DNA from: DASSUC01 sp035649895
GTDB taxonomy: Bacteria; Actinomycetota; Actinomycetes; Mycobacteriales; Micromonosporaceae
Assembly (NCBI GenBank): GCA_035649895.1
Contig: DASRIS010000159.1
Location: 1-18,403 of the forward strand
Direction: 5' to 3'
Length of the DNA: 18,403 bases
Shown here piece after piece: positions 1 through 7,560 of the stretch. Within the stretch, counting starts at the first letter, position 1. The number at the start of each line of letters is the position of its first letter. The notes under the pieces were generated by a model that was not told the origin of the DNA, ran no database searches, and saw only the letters and a program-made list of their open reading frames with translations. The translations under genes and the position numbers were made by a program.

Positions 1-39
1 TGTGCACGCATCCAGTCACCGTCGGCGCTGGGGGCCGCC

Positions 40-825
40 ATGGACCGGTACGCCCGCTGGAACTCGCTGCTTGAGCTGCTCACCGAGACCGGCCGGGTGA
101 GCGTCGAGGAGGCGGCGGCCCGGCTGGGTGTCTCGCAAGCCACCATCCGGCGCGACTTCGACCAGCTCGGCCAGCAGCAGATGATCGTACGTACCCGGGG
201 CGGCGCGGTCGCCAACGGAGTCTCGTACGACCTGCCGCTGCGCTACAAGATCGCCAAGCACTCGGCGGAGAAGCAGCGCATCGGCGCAGCCGCTGCTGCC
301 CTGGTCTCGCCCGGCATGGTGGTCGGGCTGAACGGGGGCACCACCACCACCGAGGTCGCCCGGGCCCTCGCCGTCCGGCGGGACCTCGCCGGCAGCGCCG
401 AGGGGCCACAGCTGACCGTCGTCACCAATGCCCTGAACATCGCGAACGAGCTGCTGGTCCGGTCACGCATGAAGATCGTGGTCACCGGCGGCGTGGTCCG
501 CCCGCAGTCCTTCGAGCTGCTCGGCCCGCTCGGCAGCGGCGTCCTGCACGAGGTGACGCTGGACATCGCGCTGCTCGGGGTGGACGCGGTGGACGTCGAG
601 TCGGGCGCGGCAGCGCACCACGAGGGCGAGGCGGCGATGAACAGCCTGATGGTGTCCCGCGCGAAGCGGGTCGTCATCATCGCGGACTCATCGAAGCTGG
701 GCGGTCACGCGTTCGCCCGGATCTGCCCCATCGAGCGGGTGGAGACCCTGGTCACCGACTCCGCCGCCGGTGAGGACAGGATCGCCGGGTTCCAGGCCGC
801 TGGCGTAAAGGTCATCAGTGCCTGA
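40..825 (+). CDS. DeoR-family transcriptional repressor
   Basis: This is a 261-residue DNA-binding regulator of the DeoR/GlpR type. Such proteins usually repress sugar or nucleoside catabolic genes and are released by a phosphorylated sugar. Residues about 5-55 form the winged helix-turn-helix, with the family signature around VSQATIRRDFDQL. Residues about 75-235 form the sugar-phosphate-isomerase-like sensor domain, visible as NGGTTTTEVAR, VVTNALNIANEL, VVTGGVVRPQSFELLGP, LLGVDAVD and IADSSKLGG. The length is normal for the family. The frame stays open to the window's left edge, so a start further upstream cannot be excluded, but the ATG at 40 places the domain as usual. No Shine-Dalgarno sequence is obvious. 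The regulated genes are not visible, so the effector is unknown. Confidence 0.9.
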   Translation: MDRYARWNSLLELLTETGRVSVEEAAARLGVSQATIRRDFDQLGQQQMIVRTRGGAVANGVSYDLPLRYKIAKHSAEKQRIGAAAAALVSPGMVVGLNGGTTTTEVARALAVRRDLAGSAEGPQLTVVTNALNIANELLVRSRMKIVVTGGVVRPQSFELLGPLGSGVLHEVTLDIALLGVDAVDVESGAAAHHEGEAAMNSLMVSRAKRVVIIADSSKLGGHAFARICPIERVETLVTDSAAGEDRIAGFQAAGVKVISA

Positions 826-840
826 GTACGCATGTTCGAC

Positions 841-846
841 TAAGCT
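841..846 (+). promoter_or_regulatory. Putative -10 box of the DUF3263 gene (leaderless)
   Basis: TAAGCT lies six bases before the ATG at 853, the spacing expected if transcription starts at the start codon. No convincing -35 box is visible. Position and consensus are the only evidence. Confidence 0.35.
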
Positions 847-852
847 CGTGAT

Positions 853-1287
853 ATGCGAGCCAGGGTAGGCGCCCGGGCGGCCGGGGAAGACCTCGACGAG
901 GTTCTTCCCGCCCAGGAGCGGGTCCCCGAGCCGCGGGTGACCGTGGCTCCCCCGGCGCCGCCGGCCGACCAGGGCGACTCCCCGGAGCCACCCTCCCTGA
1001 CCGAGCGGGAGGAGCGCATCCTCGCCTTCGAGCGGCGCTGGTGGCGGCGCGCGGGCTCCAAGGAGCAGGCGATCCGGGACGAGCTGAGCCTGTCCGCCAC
1101 CCGCTACTACCAGCTGCTCAACCGGCTGCTCGACAACCCCGCCGCGATGGCTTCCGACCCGATCCTGGTCAAGCGGCTGCGCCGGATCCGCGCCGCCCGC
1201 GCCCGCGTCCGGGGCGGCCCCCAATGCCTGAGCCCCTTCTCTGCGGATAGCCAGAGCACGCCCGCGGCTTCGGATCTCAACCCATAG
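853..1287 (+). CDS. DUF3263 domain protein
   Basis: This 144-residue protein is of unknown function. Residues about 47-120 carry the DUF3263 pattern: LTEREERILAFERRWW, then KEQAIRDELSLSATRYYQLLNRLLDNP, then DPILVKRLRRIRAARARVR. The middle reads like a helix-turn-helix, so DNA binding is possible but unproven. The first ~45 residues are Pro/Glu/Ala-rich and poorly ordered; a GTG at 937 would give a shorter protein. I prefer the ATG at 853 because a -10-like TAAGCT sits at leaderless spacing before it. The last ~22 residues do not look like the family's basic end, and base composition drops there. The tail may have been replaced at the edge of the inserted VapBC segment. As I recall the family, M. 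tuberculosis Rv0430 is a homologue of about 102 residues. Confidence 0.85.
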   Translation: MRARVGARAAGEDLDEVLPAQERVPEPRVTVAPPAPPADQGDSPEPPSLTEREERILAFERRWWRRAGSKEQAIRDELSLSATRYYQLLNRLLDNPAAMASDPILVKRLRRIRAARARVRGGPQCLSPFSADSQSTPAASDLNP

Positions 1288-1322
1288 ACGTTGCGACCGC
1301 ACGCCGCATGCGTGGTCTCGCC

Positions 1323-1328
1323 TATGAT
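1323..1328 (+). promoter_or_regulatory. Putative -10 box of vapBC (leaderless)
   Basis: TATGAT, close to the sigma-70 consensus, lies six bases before the GTG at 1335. This spacing supports the GTG rather than the in-frame ATG at 1308 as the antitoxin start. No -35 box stands out. VapBC operons are commonly autorepressed here by the antitoxin-toxin complex. Confidence 0.45.
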
Positions 1329-1334
1329 GATGAC

Positions 1335-1553
1335 GTGACGACGAGGGAGCAGCTTCACGCGCTTGTCGATCGTCTCGGTCCAGACCAGGCAGCCGAGGCG
1401 CTCGTGCTGCTGTGCGCCCGGTTCGGCCCATCCGCCCCCGAAGAGACCGGATCAAACCTGCCGACCTGGGTGGGCATGTTCCGATCAGGACGTGGCGACC
1501 TGGCCGAGCGGCACGAGGAGATTCTGCGGGACGAGCTGGGCGACGCTGCGTGA
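1335..1553 (+). CDS. vapB: VapB-type antitoxin
   Basis: This is a 72-residue antitoxin partner of the PIN toxin that follows. The N-terminal half (TTREQLHALVDRLGPDQAAEAL) is predicted helical. The C-terminal half contains SGRGDLAERHEEILRDELG, the toxin-wrapping motif seen in many actinobacterial VapB proteins. The stop overlaps the toxin's GTG start by four bases (GTGA at 1550-1553), the translational coupling typical of toxin-antitoxin pairs. The frame extends back to an ATG at 1308, but the near-consensus -10 box at 1323-1328 would lie inside that longer gene, so the GTG at 1335 is preferred. The N-terminal DNA-binding fold cannot be assigned with certainty. Confidence 0.8.
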   Translation: MTTREQLHALVDRLGPDQAAEALVLLCARFGPSAPEETGSNLPTWVGMFRSGRGDLAERHEEILRDELGDAA

Positions 1554-1972
1554 TCATCGCGGATACTGGACCGCTTGTTGCCCTACTTGACGCAGATGAC
1601 GCACATCACGATCGCTGCGTAGCGTGGCTACGGTCCGTGCGGTACCCACTCCTCGTCCCCGTTCCAGTGCTGACGGAGGTATGTTGGCTACTCGATCGGA
1701 ACGCGGGCAGCAAAGTAGAAGCGACCTTTCTCCGTTCTATAGCTGCACCTGATGGGCCGCTGATGCTCGTCCATCTTACCGATAGCGACCTCAGACGGAT
1801 GGCGGATCTCGTGGAGCAGTACGCGGATCTGCCCCTGGGTGCCGTTGACGCATCTGTTGTGGCAGTCGCCGAGCGGCTCAAGGTGGCCACAGTTGCGACT
1901 ATCGACATGCGACATTTCTCTATCGTCCGACCGAAACATATATCGGCTTTCGTCATAGTTCCGCGTATGTAA
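1550..1972 (+). CDS. vapC: VapC-type PIN-domain ribonuclease toxin
   Basis: This 140-residue single-domain toxin is expected to cleave RNA (tRNA or rRNA in characterised relatives) and stall translation when the antitoxin is lost. The PIN-domain acidic residues are present: Asp in IIADTGPLVALLD near the N-terminus, Glu in VLTEVCWLLD, Asp in LGAVDASVVAVAERL, and Asp in VATIDMRHFSIV. These are the presumed metal ligands, so the enzyme looks intact. It starts at the GTG overlapping the antitoxin stop. Base composition is clearly less GC-rich and codon use less biased than in the neighbours, which suggests acquisition by horizontal transfer. RNA target and induction conditions cannot be read from the sequence. 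Confidence 0.9.
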   Translation: MIIADTGPLVALLDADDAHHDRCVAWLRSVRYPLLVPVPVLTEVCWLLDRNAGSKVEATFLRSIAAPDGPLMLVHLTDSDLRRMADLVEQYADLPLGAVDASVVAVAERLKVATVATIDMRHFSIVRPKHISAFVIVPRM

Positions 1973-2074
1973 TGCCTGCCGCGTGATCGAAGGGGACCCT
2001 GAGTAGCTGCTCCAACCTCGATCTCGACGCGACGGGTACGCTGGGTGACCTTCGGGTCAAGCCGCGAAACGCCG

Positions 2075-2265
2075 TTACGGCACACCCGGAACATTAAGCG
2101 GCACGGCACGTTCCCGCGTAAGCTGGTCAAAGAATGGATCAAGCTCGACGTACTCGTCAGCGTATTCTCGGAGGTCGCGGCTTGTAGCGTGACGCCAGAA
2201 GACAACACGGATGCGAATACCTCGACGGCGCAGCACCCGAGTCCACCAAGCGGCGTCGGGCCCCT
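2075..2265 (-). pseudogene. Decayed fragment resembling a LabA/NYN-domain C-terminus
   Basis: On the reverse strand an open frame of about 62 codons ends in TAA at 2077-2075 and is bounded upstream by two tandem TAG codons at 2271-2266. It includes RIRVVFWRHATSRDLREYA and then DEYVELDPFFDQLTRER. Strand, serine-arginine, helix and aspartate-rich turn in this order resemble the last strand and helix of LabA-like NYN (PIN-fold) proteins. No good start codon and no N-terminal half are present, so it is read as the remnant of a truncated gene. Together with its flanks it fills the gap between vapC and cpa (1973-2315), in which I see nothing else. The assignment is tentative and rests on pattern recognition alone. 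Confidence 0.35.
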
Positions 2266-2315
2266 ACTACTTGTGGGCATCACGTTCGGCTGAACTGCCG
2301 TCAGCGGGAGGCGGG

Positions 2316-4541
2316 TCAGCCTTGCGCGTGCTGGCCGGCGTACGCAGCCAGCCAGGCGACCTGGACCGGGTCCAGCGACGGCCGTACCCGGCGCCGGGCG
2401 GCATCCACGTGCGCCGCGGTGACCACCGTCGCCTCCAGCGACTCGCGCATCGCGGCTAGCGCCGCCTCGCGCATCAGCGCGGCGCAGTCGGCCGCGGAGA
2501 AGCCGTCCAGCGACCCGGCCAGCGCAGCAAGGTCCACGTCGGGCGCGAGCGGGACACCGCGGGCGACCGCGGCCAGGATCTCGCCCCGCGCCGGCCCGTC
2601 GGGGGGCGGCACGTAGACCAGCCGCTCCAGCCGGCCGGGGCGCAGCAGCGCCGGGTCGACCAGGTCCGGCCGGTTGGTGGCGCCGACCACCACCACGTTG
2701 CGCAGCGCCTCCACGCCATCTAGCTCCGTCAGCAGCGAGGCGACCACGCGGTCGGTCGTACCCCCGTCGGTGGCCTGGCCGCGCACTGGCGCGAGCGCGT
2801 CGACCTCGTCGAGGAAGACCAGCGTCGGCGCGGCCTCGCGGGCCCGCCGGAACAGCTCGCGCACCGCCCGCTCGCTCTCGCCGACCCACTTGCTCAGCAG
2901 CTCCGCACCCTTGACCGAGAGCACGTTCGCCTTGCCCGTCCCGGCGATGGCCTTGACCAGGAACGTCTTGCCGCATCCCGGTGGCCCGTAGAGCAGGACG
3001 CCGCGCGGGGGCTGCACGCCCAGCCGGTCGAAGGTGTCGGGGTAGGTCAGCGGCCACAGCACGCTCTCCGTCAGCGTCTGCTTGACCTCGGCCAGGTCGC
3101 CCACGTCGTCGAGGGTCACCTTCGCCAGCTCCAGCGCGGAACCGGCCATCGACGTCGGCCGGACCACCTCCAGCGCCGCCTCGAAGTCCGCCATCGCCAC
3201 CCGCGGCTCGGCCGCGCCGACGGAGCCGGCCGGGCCGGGTCGCTGCCGCAGGGCGGCCCGCACACCGGCCTCGCGGACCAGCGCGGCCAGGTCGGCGGCG
3301 ACAAAGCCGGGGGTACGCCCGGCGACGTCGTCCAGCCGCACGTCCTCGGCGAGCGGCACGCCCCGGGTCAGCACGTCGAGCTGCTCGCGGCGCAGGGCCG
3401 CGTCCGGCAGCGGTACGCCGATCTCGACCGCCAGCAGCTCCGGCCGGCGCAGTCCGGGGTCGACCGCCTCCGGGCGGCTGGTGGTGCACACCACGGCCCC
3501 GCCGCTGCCGACGAGGTCGGCGAGGAGCCGGCGGAACACGGTCGGCAGCGGGCCCGGCGCGTCCCGGGGCGCCAGCGCCTCCACGTCCGCGACCAGCAGC
3601 ACCGCGGGCTGCGGGCTCCGGACCGCGGCCACCGCCTCGCGCAGCCGGGCGGCGCCGTCGTTGGCGGTCAGAGCCGCCACCTCGGGTGCCCACAGCGCGA
3701 CCACCGGCGCCCGTACGGTCGCCGCCACGGCCCGGACCAGCGTGGACTTGCCGGAGCCGGCCGGCCCGGTGACCAGCACGCCGAGGGCGACGGTGGTGCC
3801 CAGCCGGCGCAGCACCTCCCGGTGGTGGAAGCCGAGGTCGAGCAGCTCGGTCAGCTCGTGCGCGGCGGCCCGGAGCCCCGGCAGGTCCCCGACCGCGGGC
3901 ACCGCCGGGTCCCCAGCGGTGGGGCTGACCACAGTGGAGGGCGCATGGGTGGCCTGGCCGCCCCGCCAGCCGACGACGGTGTCCATAGTCACCAGCACGG
4001 CAGCCGGCGGCTCCGCCGCGGTCACGGTCAGCAGGGTGGAGGTCCAGCCGTACCCGACGGTGTTCGCGAGGCTGCGGCGGGCCGCGGCGATCAGTGGCCG
4101 CACGCCGTCACCGGGCAGCACGTCCTGCGGCAGCAGGGAGACGTCGTCCTCGACGGTCACCACCTTGCCGAGCAGCGCCAACCGCAGCATCTCCGGGCTC
4201 ACCGCCGCCTCGATCTCGGCTGGCCCGGCGAGGGTGACCCGGCGGGCGGCGACCACCTGCGCGGGTGAGACGGTCACCTGGCCGCCGTCGCGCACGCCGA
4301 GGTTGCCGAGGATGAGGTCATCCGCGTAGAGGAGACCGCGCCCTGCGGAGGGCTCGGCGTGGGCGGCGATGCCGGCGGTGGTGCGCTGGCCGGCCAGCCG
4401 CACCGGGTCGCCCGGGCGCACACCCAGCGCCGCGAGCACCTCGGGATGCAGCCGGACGATGCCGCGCCGGGCGTCCAGCGCGGCCGGGCGCAGGCTGGCG
4501 GTGAGGGTGAGCATCCGGTCGGCAGGCTCCGGCTCCGTCAC
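2316..4541 (-). CDS. cpa: Cdc48-like AAA+ ATPase (Cpa type) with degenerate first AAA module
   Basis: This is a 741-residue hexamer-type unfoldase. Residues about 10-100 resemble a Cdc48 double-psi barrel N-domain (GIVRLHPEVLAALGVRPGDPV). The first AAA module has Walker A GPAGSGKST (Lys265), but its Walker B reads LLVADVEAL, with Ala318-Asp319 where Asp-Glu is expected, and the arginine-finger segment is shortened to LRRPELLAVEIGVP. The second module is canonical: GPPGCGKT (Lys525), LVFLDEVDAL (Asp578-Glu579), GATNRPD and LLRPGRLER. The family matches Cpa, described in mycobacteria (Rv0435c) as a proteasome-interacting AAA protein; a role here in protein quality control is inferred. A start at 4745 would run into the divergent gene. 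The GTG at 4541 is chosen because a -10-like TACGCT lies six bases upstream; an ATG at 4514 is the alternative. Confidence 0.88.
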   Translation of the reverse strand: MTEPEPADRMLTLTASLRPAALDARRGIVRLHPEVLAALGVRPGDPVRLAGQRTTAGIAAHAEPSAGRGLLYADDLILGNLGVRDGGQVTVSPAQVVAARRVTLAGPAEIEAAVSPEMLRLALLGKVVTVEDDVSLLPQDVLPGDGVRPLIAAARRSLANTVGYGWTSTLLTVTAAEPPAAVLVTMDTVVGWRGGQATHAPSTVVSPTAGDPAVPAVGDLPGLRAAAHELTELLDLGFHHREVLRRLGTTVALGVLVTGPAGSGKSTLVRAVAATVRAPVVALWAPEVAALTANDGAARLREAVAAVRSPQPAVLLVADVEALAPRDAPGPLPTVFRRLLADLVGSGGAVVCTTSRPEAVDPGLRRPELLAVEIGVPLPDAALRREQLDVLTRGVPLAEDVRLDDVAGRTPGFVAADLAALVREAGVRAALRQRPGPAGSVGAAEPRVAMADFEAALEVVRPTSMAGSALELAKVTLDDVGDLAEVKQTLTESVLWPLTYPDTFDRLGVQPPRGVLLYGPPGCGKTFLVKAIAGTGKANVLSVKGAELLSKWVGESERAVRELFRRAREAAPTLVFLDEVDALAPVRGQATDGGTTDRVVASLLTELDGVEALRNVVVVGATNRPDLVDPALLRPGRLERLVYVPPPDGPARGEILAAVARGVPLAPDVDLAALAGSLDGFSAADCAALMREAALAAMRESLEATVVTAAHVDAARRRVRPSLDPVQVAWLAAYAGQHAQG

Positions 4542-4542
4542 G

Positions 4543-4578
4543 CTGCGAGCGTATCCAGGACTGTGAGCGTACCCAGCC
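4543..4578. repeat. Two tandem 18-bp imperfect repeats in the divergent cpa/exporter promoter region
   Basis: Forward strand: the unit ctgcgagcgtatccagga (4543-4560) is followed directly by ctgtgagcgtacccagcc (4561-4578), 14 of 18 bases alike. Read on the reverse strand, each contains TACGCTC; the copy nearer cpa (4553-4548) is the putative -10 of cpa. The repeats could be an operator or a duplicated promoter element. Confidence 0.4.
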
Positions 4579-4652
4579 GCAGCTTGCTGAGAGGCGCCTG
4601 AGAGGGGCGGCGCAGCTGGGCCGGCTCCGGTTCCGGGCGCAGGCGCGCGACG

Positions 4653-4658
4653 TACCGT
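4653..4658 (+). promoter_or_regulatory. Putative -10 box of the hydrolase-ABC gene (leaderless)
   Basis: TACCGT lies seven bases before the ATG at 4666, and a TTCCGG at 4631-4636 stands 16 bases upstream as a possible weak -35. The GTG at 4657 overlaps this box, which is why the ATG is chosen as start. Confidence 0.35.
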
Positions 4659-4665
4659 GGCGGGC

Positions 4666-7560
4666 ATGCCTGCTCTCGCCCGGCGCCTGCGCCGCGCCGT
4701 GCCCAAGCCGACCGGGCGGCGCCTGGTCGCCGCAGGGGCCGTCACCGCGCTCGTGGGGGGTCTGGTCGCGTGGGCGGTCTGGCCGGAGACCGCGAGCTAC
4801 ACCACGACCGCGCAGGCCCTGACCGTCCGCGCAGGGCCCGCCGGGGCCGAGCCGGTCACCCTGGACACCACGCTCTACCTGCCGCGGCGGGCGAGCGCCG
4901 CCCGGCCGGTGCCCGCCGTCCTGCTCGCCCACGGGTTCGGAGGTACGAAGAACAGCGTCGCGCAGGATGCTGCGGACCTGGCCGAGCTGGGGTACGCGGT
5001 GCTGGCCTGGACGGCGCGCGGGTTCGGCCGCAGCGGCGGGCAGATCCACCTCAACAGCCCGGACTACGAGGTGCGCGACGCGCAGCAGCTGCTGGACTGG
5101 CTGGCGGCGCGGCCGGAGGTCCGCCTTGACGCGCCCGGTGACCCGCGGGTGGGCGTGGTCGGCGGCTCGTACGGCGGCGCCCTGGCCCTGCTGCTCGCGG
5201 GCCATGACCGCCGGGTCGACGCGATCGTACCCATGATCACCTGGCACGACCTGGCCCGGTCGTTCCTGCCTGAGGCGACCGGCCGTGACCCGGTGGACGG
5301 GGTCTTCAAGAAAGGCTGGGCCGGCCTGTTCTTCGGCGGCGGGGGCGCCGGCGCGGCCGGGGCGTCCGGGCTGGGCGCGCTCTCCGGCGCGGACGGTGCC
5401 GGCGGTCCGCCAGCCGGTGTGGACGGTGCCAGCGGCCCACCTGGCGGTGCCGGTGGTCCGCCCACCGGTGCCGGACCCTCCGGCGGGCTCCGCCCACCGG
5501 CCACCTACGACCCCGCCTGCGGCCGGTTCGCGCCCGAGGTCTGCGCGGCGTACCAGCGCATCGCCACCACCGGGCGGGGCGACGCCGCGGCGGTGGCGCT
5601 GCTGCGCCGGTCCAGCCCGAGCAGCGTGCTGGACCGGGTGACCGCGCCGGCGCTGCTGGTGCAGGGCGAGGCGGACACGCTGTTCCCGCTCTCCGAGGCG
5701 GACGCCAACGCGCGCGGCATCGCCGCTAACGGCACGCCGGTGCGGCTGGCCTGGTACACCGGCGGCCATGACGGCGGCGCCGGGCCGCAGTCCGACCAGG
5801 ACCGGCTGCGCTTCCTGATGGCCCAGTGGCTGGGCCACTACCTGCGCGGCGAGGGTAGCCGGCCGGCCACCAGCTTCAGCTACTCCCGGATCACCGGGTT
5901 CGACGCGGTCCGCGAGGACCGGGTCGCCTCCGCCTACTCGGTGGTGGGCTACCCGGGCCTGGGCGGCACGGCGGGCACGACGGTCACGGTCGGCGGGCCG
6001 CCGCAGCGGGTCGCCAACCCGCCGGACGGCAACCCGGCGGCGCTGTCGTCGCTGCCCTCCGCCGGCGGGCTCGCCTCGTTGGTCAACGGTGTCGTCACCG
6101 ACGTGCCCGGCCAGCACGCGGTCTTCGTCTCACCGCCGATCGAGTCCACTGTGGACATCATCGGCTCGCCGCAGGTCGCCATCAAGGCTGCCGCGCCGAC
6201 CGGGGAGGCGGTGCTCTTCGTCAAGCTCTACGACGTGGCGCCCGGCGGCGAGGCCACGCTCGCCGGGGGCCTGGTCGCGCCGGTGCGCCTGTCCGGGCTG
6301 CCGGCGTCGTTCGCGCAGGCGCGCGCCGTCACGGTGACGCTGCCGGCGGTCGTCCGCAGGGTTGAGGCAGGCCACCACCTGCGCCTCACCGTGGCAACCG
6401 CGGACCAGGGGTACGCGACGCCGGTGCAGCCGGCGGTCTACACCGTCGGGGTGGTCGACGGCGCGGTACGCCTGCCCACGGTCGCCGCCACGCCGATCGC
6501 GAGCGCGGCCGTGCTGTGGCGCTGGGCGCTGGCCGGGCTCGCCGCCGTGCTCGCGGCAGGGCTGGTCACTGCGCTGCTGGTGGGCCGCCGGCGGCACCGC
6601 CGCACCGGCGCGGCGGTGGTCAGCGCGTACGCGGACACGCCGCTGGTGGTGAAGGGCTTGCGCAAGGCGTACGACGACGGGTTCGTGGCCGTGTCGGACG
6701 TGAGCTTCACGGTCGGGCGCGGCCAGGTGGTCGGGCTGCTCGGGCCGAACGGGGCCGGCAAGACCACCACGCTGCGGGTGCTGATGGGCCTGACCAGACC
6801 ATCCGGCGGCGAGATCCTGGTCTTCGGCCACCAGCTGACGCCCGGCGCGCCGGTGCTGTCCCGGCTGGGCGCGCTGGTGGAAGGGCCCGGGTTCCTGCCG
6901 CACCTGTCCGGGCTGCGCAACCTGGAGCTGTTCTGGCGGTCGACCGGACGGCCGTTCACCGACGCTCGCCTGGACGAGGCGCTGGAGATCGCCGGCCTGG
7001 GCGACGCGGTGCACCGTAAGGTGCGCGCCTACAGCCACGGCATGAAGCAGCGGCTCGCCATCGCCCAGGCCATGCTCGGCCTGCCCGAGCTGCTGGTGCT
7101 GGACGAGCCGACGGACGGGCTGGACCCGCCGCAGATCGCGCAGATGCGGCGCGTGCTCAAGCGCTACGCCACCGGCGGGCGGGCGGTGCTCGTCTCCAGC
7201 CACCTGCTCGCCGAGGTGGAGCAGACCTGCACCCACGTTGTGGTGGTGCACCGCGGGGAGATCGTGGCGTCCGGTCCAGTGGCCGACGTCGTCGGCGACT
7301 CGCCAACCGTCCACATCGACGTGTCTGACGTGCCCGCGGCAACGGCCGTCCTGGACCGGATGGGCGGCGTGCGGTCGGTGGCCCGGGACGGGGTGCGCGG
7401 GCTCGTGGTGGACATCGACGGCACGCCGCGCACAGAGGTCGTGGCGGGACTGGTCCGGGCCGGGGTCGGGGTGGACCGGGTGGTGCCGCGGCGCCGGTTG
7501 GAGGACGCGTTCCTCGCGCTGGTCGGCGGGGATGCCAAGGCAGGCGGGGAGGCGTCATGA
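4666..7560 (+). CDS. Fusion of S15/CocE-like serine hydrolase and ABC exporter ATPase
   Basis: This 964-residue protein has two enzyme halves. Residues ~20-39 form a membrane segment after an Arg-rich N-terminus. An alpha/beta hydrolase of the X-Pro dipeptidyl-peptidase/CocE type follows, with GGSYGG nucleophile Ser168, Asp337 in GEADTLFP and His368 in YTGGHDGG. A Gly/Pro/Ala-rich insert occupies about 223-281. A beta-sandwich CocE C-terminal region runs to ~605, and a second membrane segment lies at ~616-640 before RRRHRR. From ~650 there is an ABC ATPase: Walker A GPNGAGKTT (Lys699), signature YSHGMKQR in place of LSGGQ (as in BcrA-like exporters), Walker B LLVLDEPTDGLDP (Asp813-Glu814) and switch His in SSHLLAEVE. 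The topology suggests an outward-facing hydrolase and a cytoplasmic ATPase. Its stop overlaps the permease start (ATGA), so the pair is co-translated. Substrate unknown. Confidence 0.9.
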   Translation: MPALARRLRRAVPKPTGRRLVAAGAVTALVGGLVAWAVWPETASYTTTAQALTVRAGPAGAEPVTLDTTLYLPRRASAARPVPAVLLAHGFGGTKNSVAQDAADLAELGYAVLAWTARGFGRSGGQIHLNSPDYEVRDAQQLLDWLAARPEVRLDAPGDPRVGVVGGSYGGALALLLAGHDRRVDAIVPMITWHDLARSFLPEATGRDPVDGVFKKGWAGLFFGGGGAGAAGASGLGALSGADGAGGPPAGVDGASGPPGGAGGPPTGAGPSGGLRPPATYDPACGRFAPEVCAAYQRIATTGRGDAAAVALLRRSSPSSVLDRVTAPALLVQGEADTLFPLSEADANARGIAANGTPVRLAWYTGGHDGGAGPQSDQDRLRFLMAQWLGHYLRGEGSRPATSFSYSRITGFDAVREDRVASAYSVVGYPGLGGTAGTTVTVGGPPQRVANPPDGNPAALSSLPSAGGLASLVNGVVTDVPGQHAVFVSPPIESTVDIIGSPQVAIKAAAPTGEAVLFVKLYDVAPGGEATLAGGLVAPVRLSGLPASFAQARAVTVTLPAVVRRVEAGHHLRLTVATADQGYATPVQPAVYTVGVVDGAVRLPTVAATPIASAAVLWRWALAGLAAVLAAGLVTALLVGRRRHRRTGAAVVSAYADTPLVVKGLRKAYDDGFVAVSDVSFTVGRGQVVGLLGPNGAGKTTTLRVLMGLTRPSGGEILVFGHQLTPGAPVLSRLGALVEGPGFLPHLSGLRNLELFWRSTGRPFTDARLDEALEIAGLGDAVHRKVRAYSHGMKQRLAIAQAMLGLPELLVLDEPTDGLDPPQIAQMRRVLKRYATGGRAVLVSSHLLAEVEQTCTHVVVVHRGEIVASGPVADVVGDSPTVHIDVSDVPAATAVLDRMGGVRSVARDGVRGLVVDIDGTPRTEVVAGLVRAGVGVDRVVPRRRLEDAFLALVGGDAKAGGEAS

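Noticed and set aside
2045..2293. An 82-codon forward frame between vapC and cpa
   Set aside because: No motif and poor codon bias; the reverse frame through the same bases reads much more like protein.
4542..4745. Longer N-terminus of the AAA+ ATPase starting at 4745
   Set aside because: It would overlap the start of the divergent gene, is Arg/Pro-rich, and covers the putative promoter of the ATPase.
4318..6117. A ~600-codon reverse frame opposite the hydrolase-ABC gene
   Set aside because: Composition is low-complexity, it overlaps two well-supported genes, and it has no recognisable domain.
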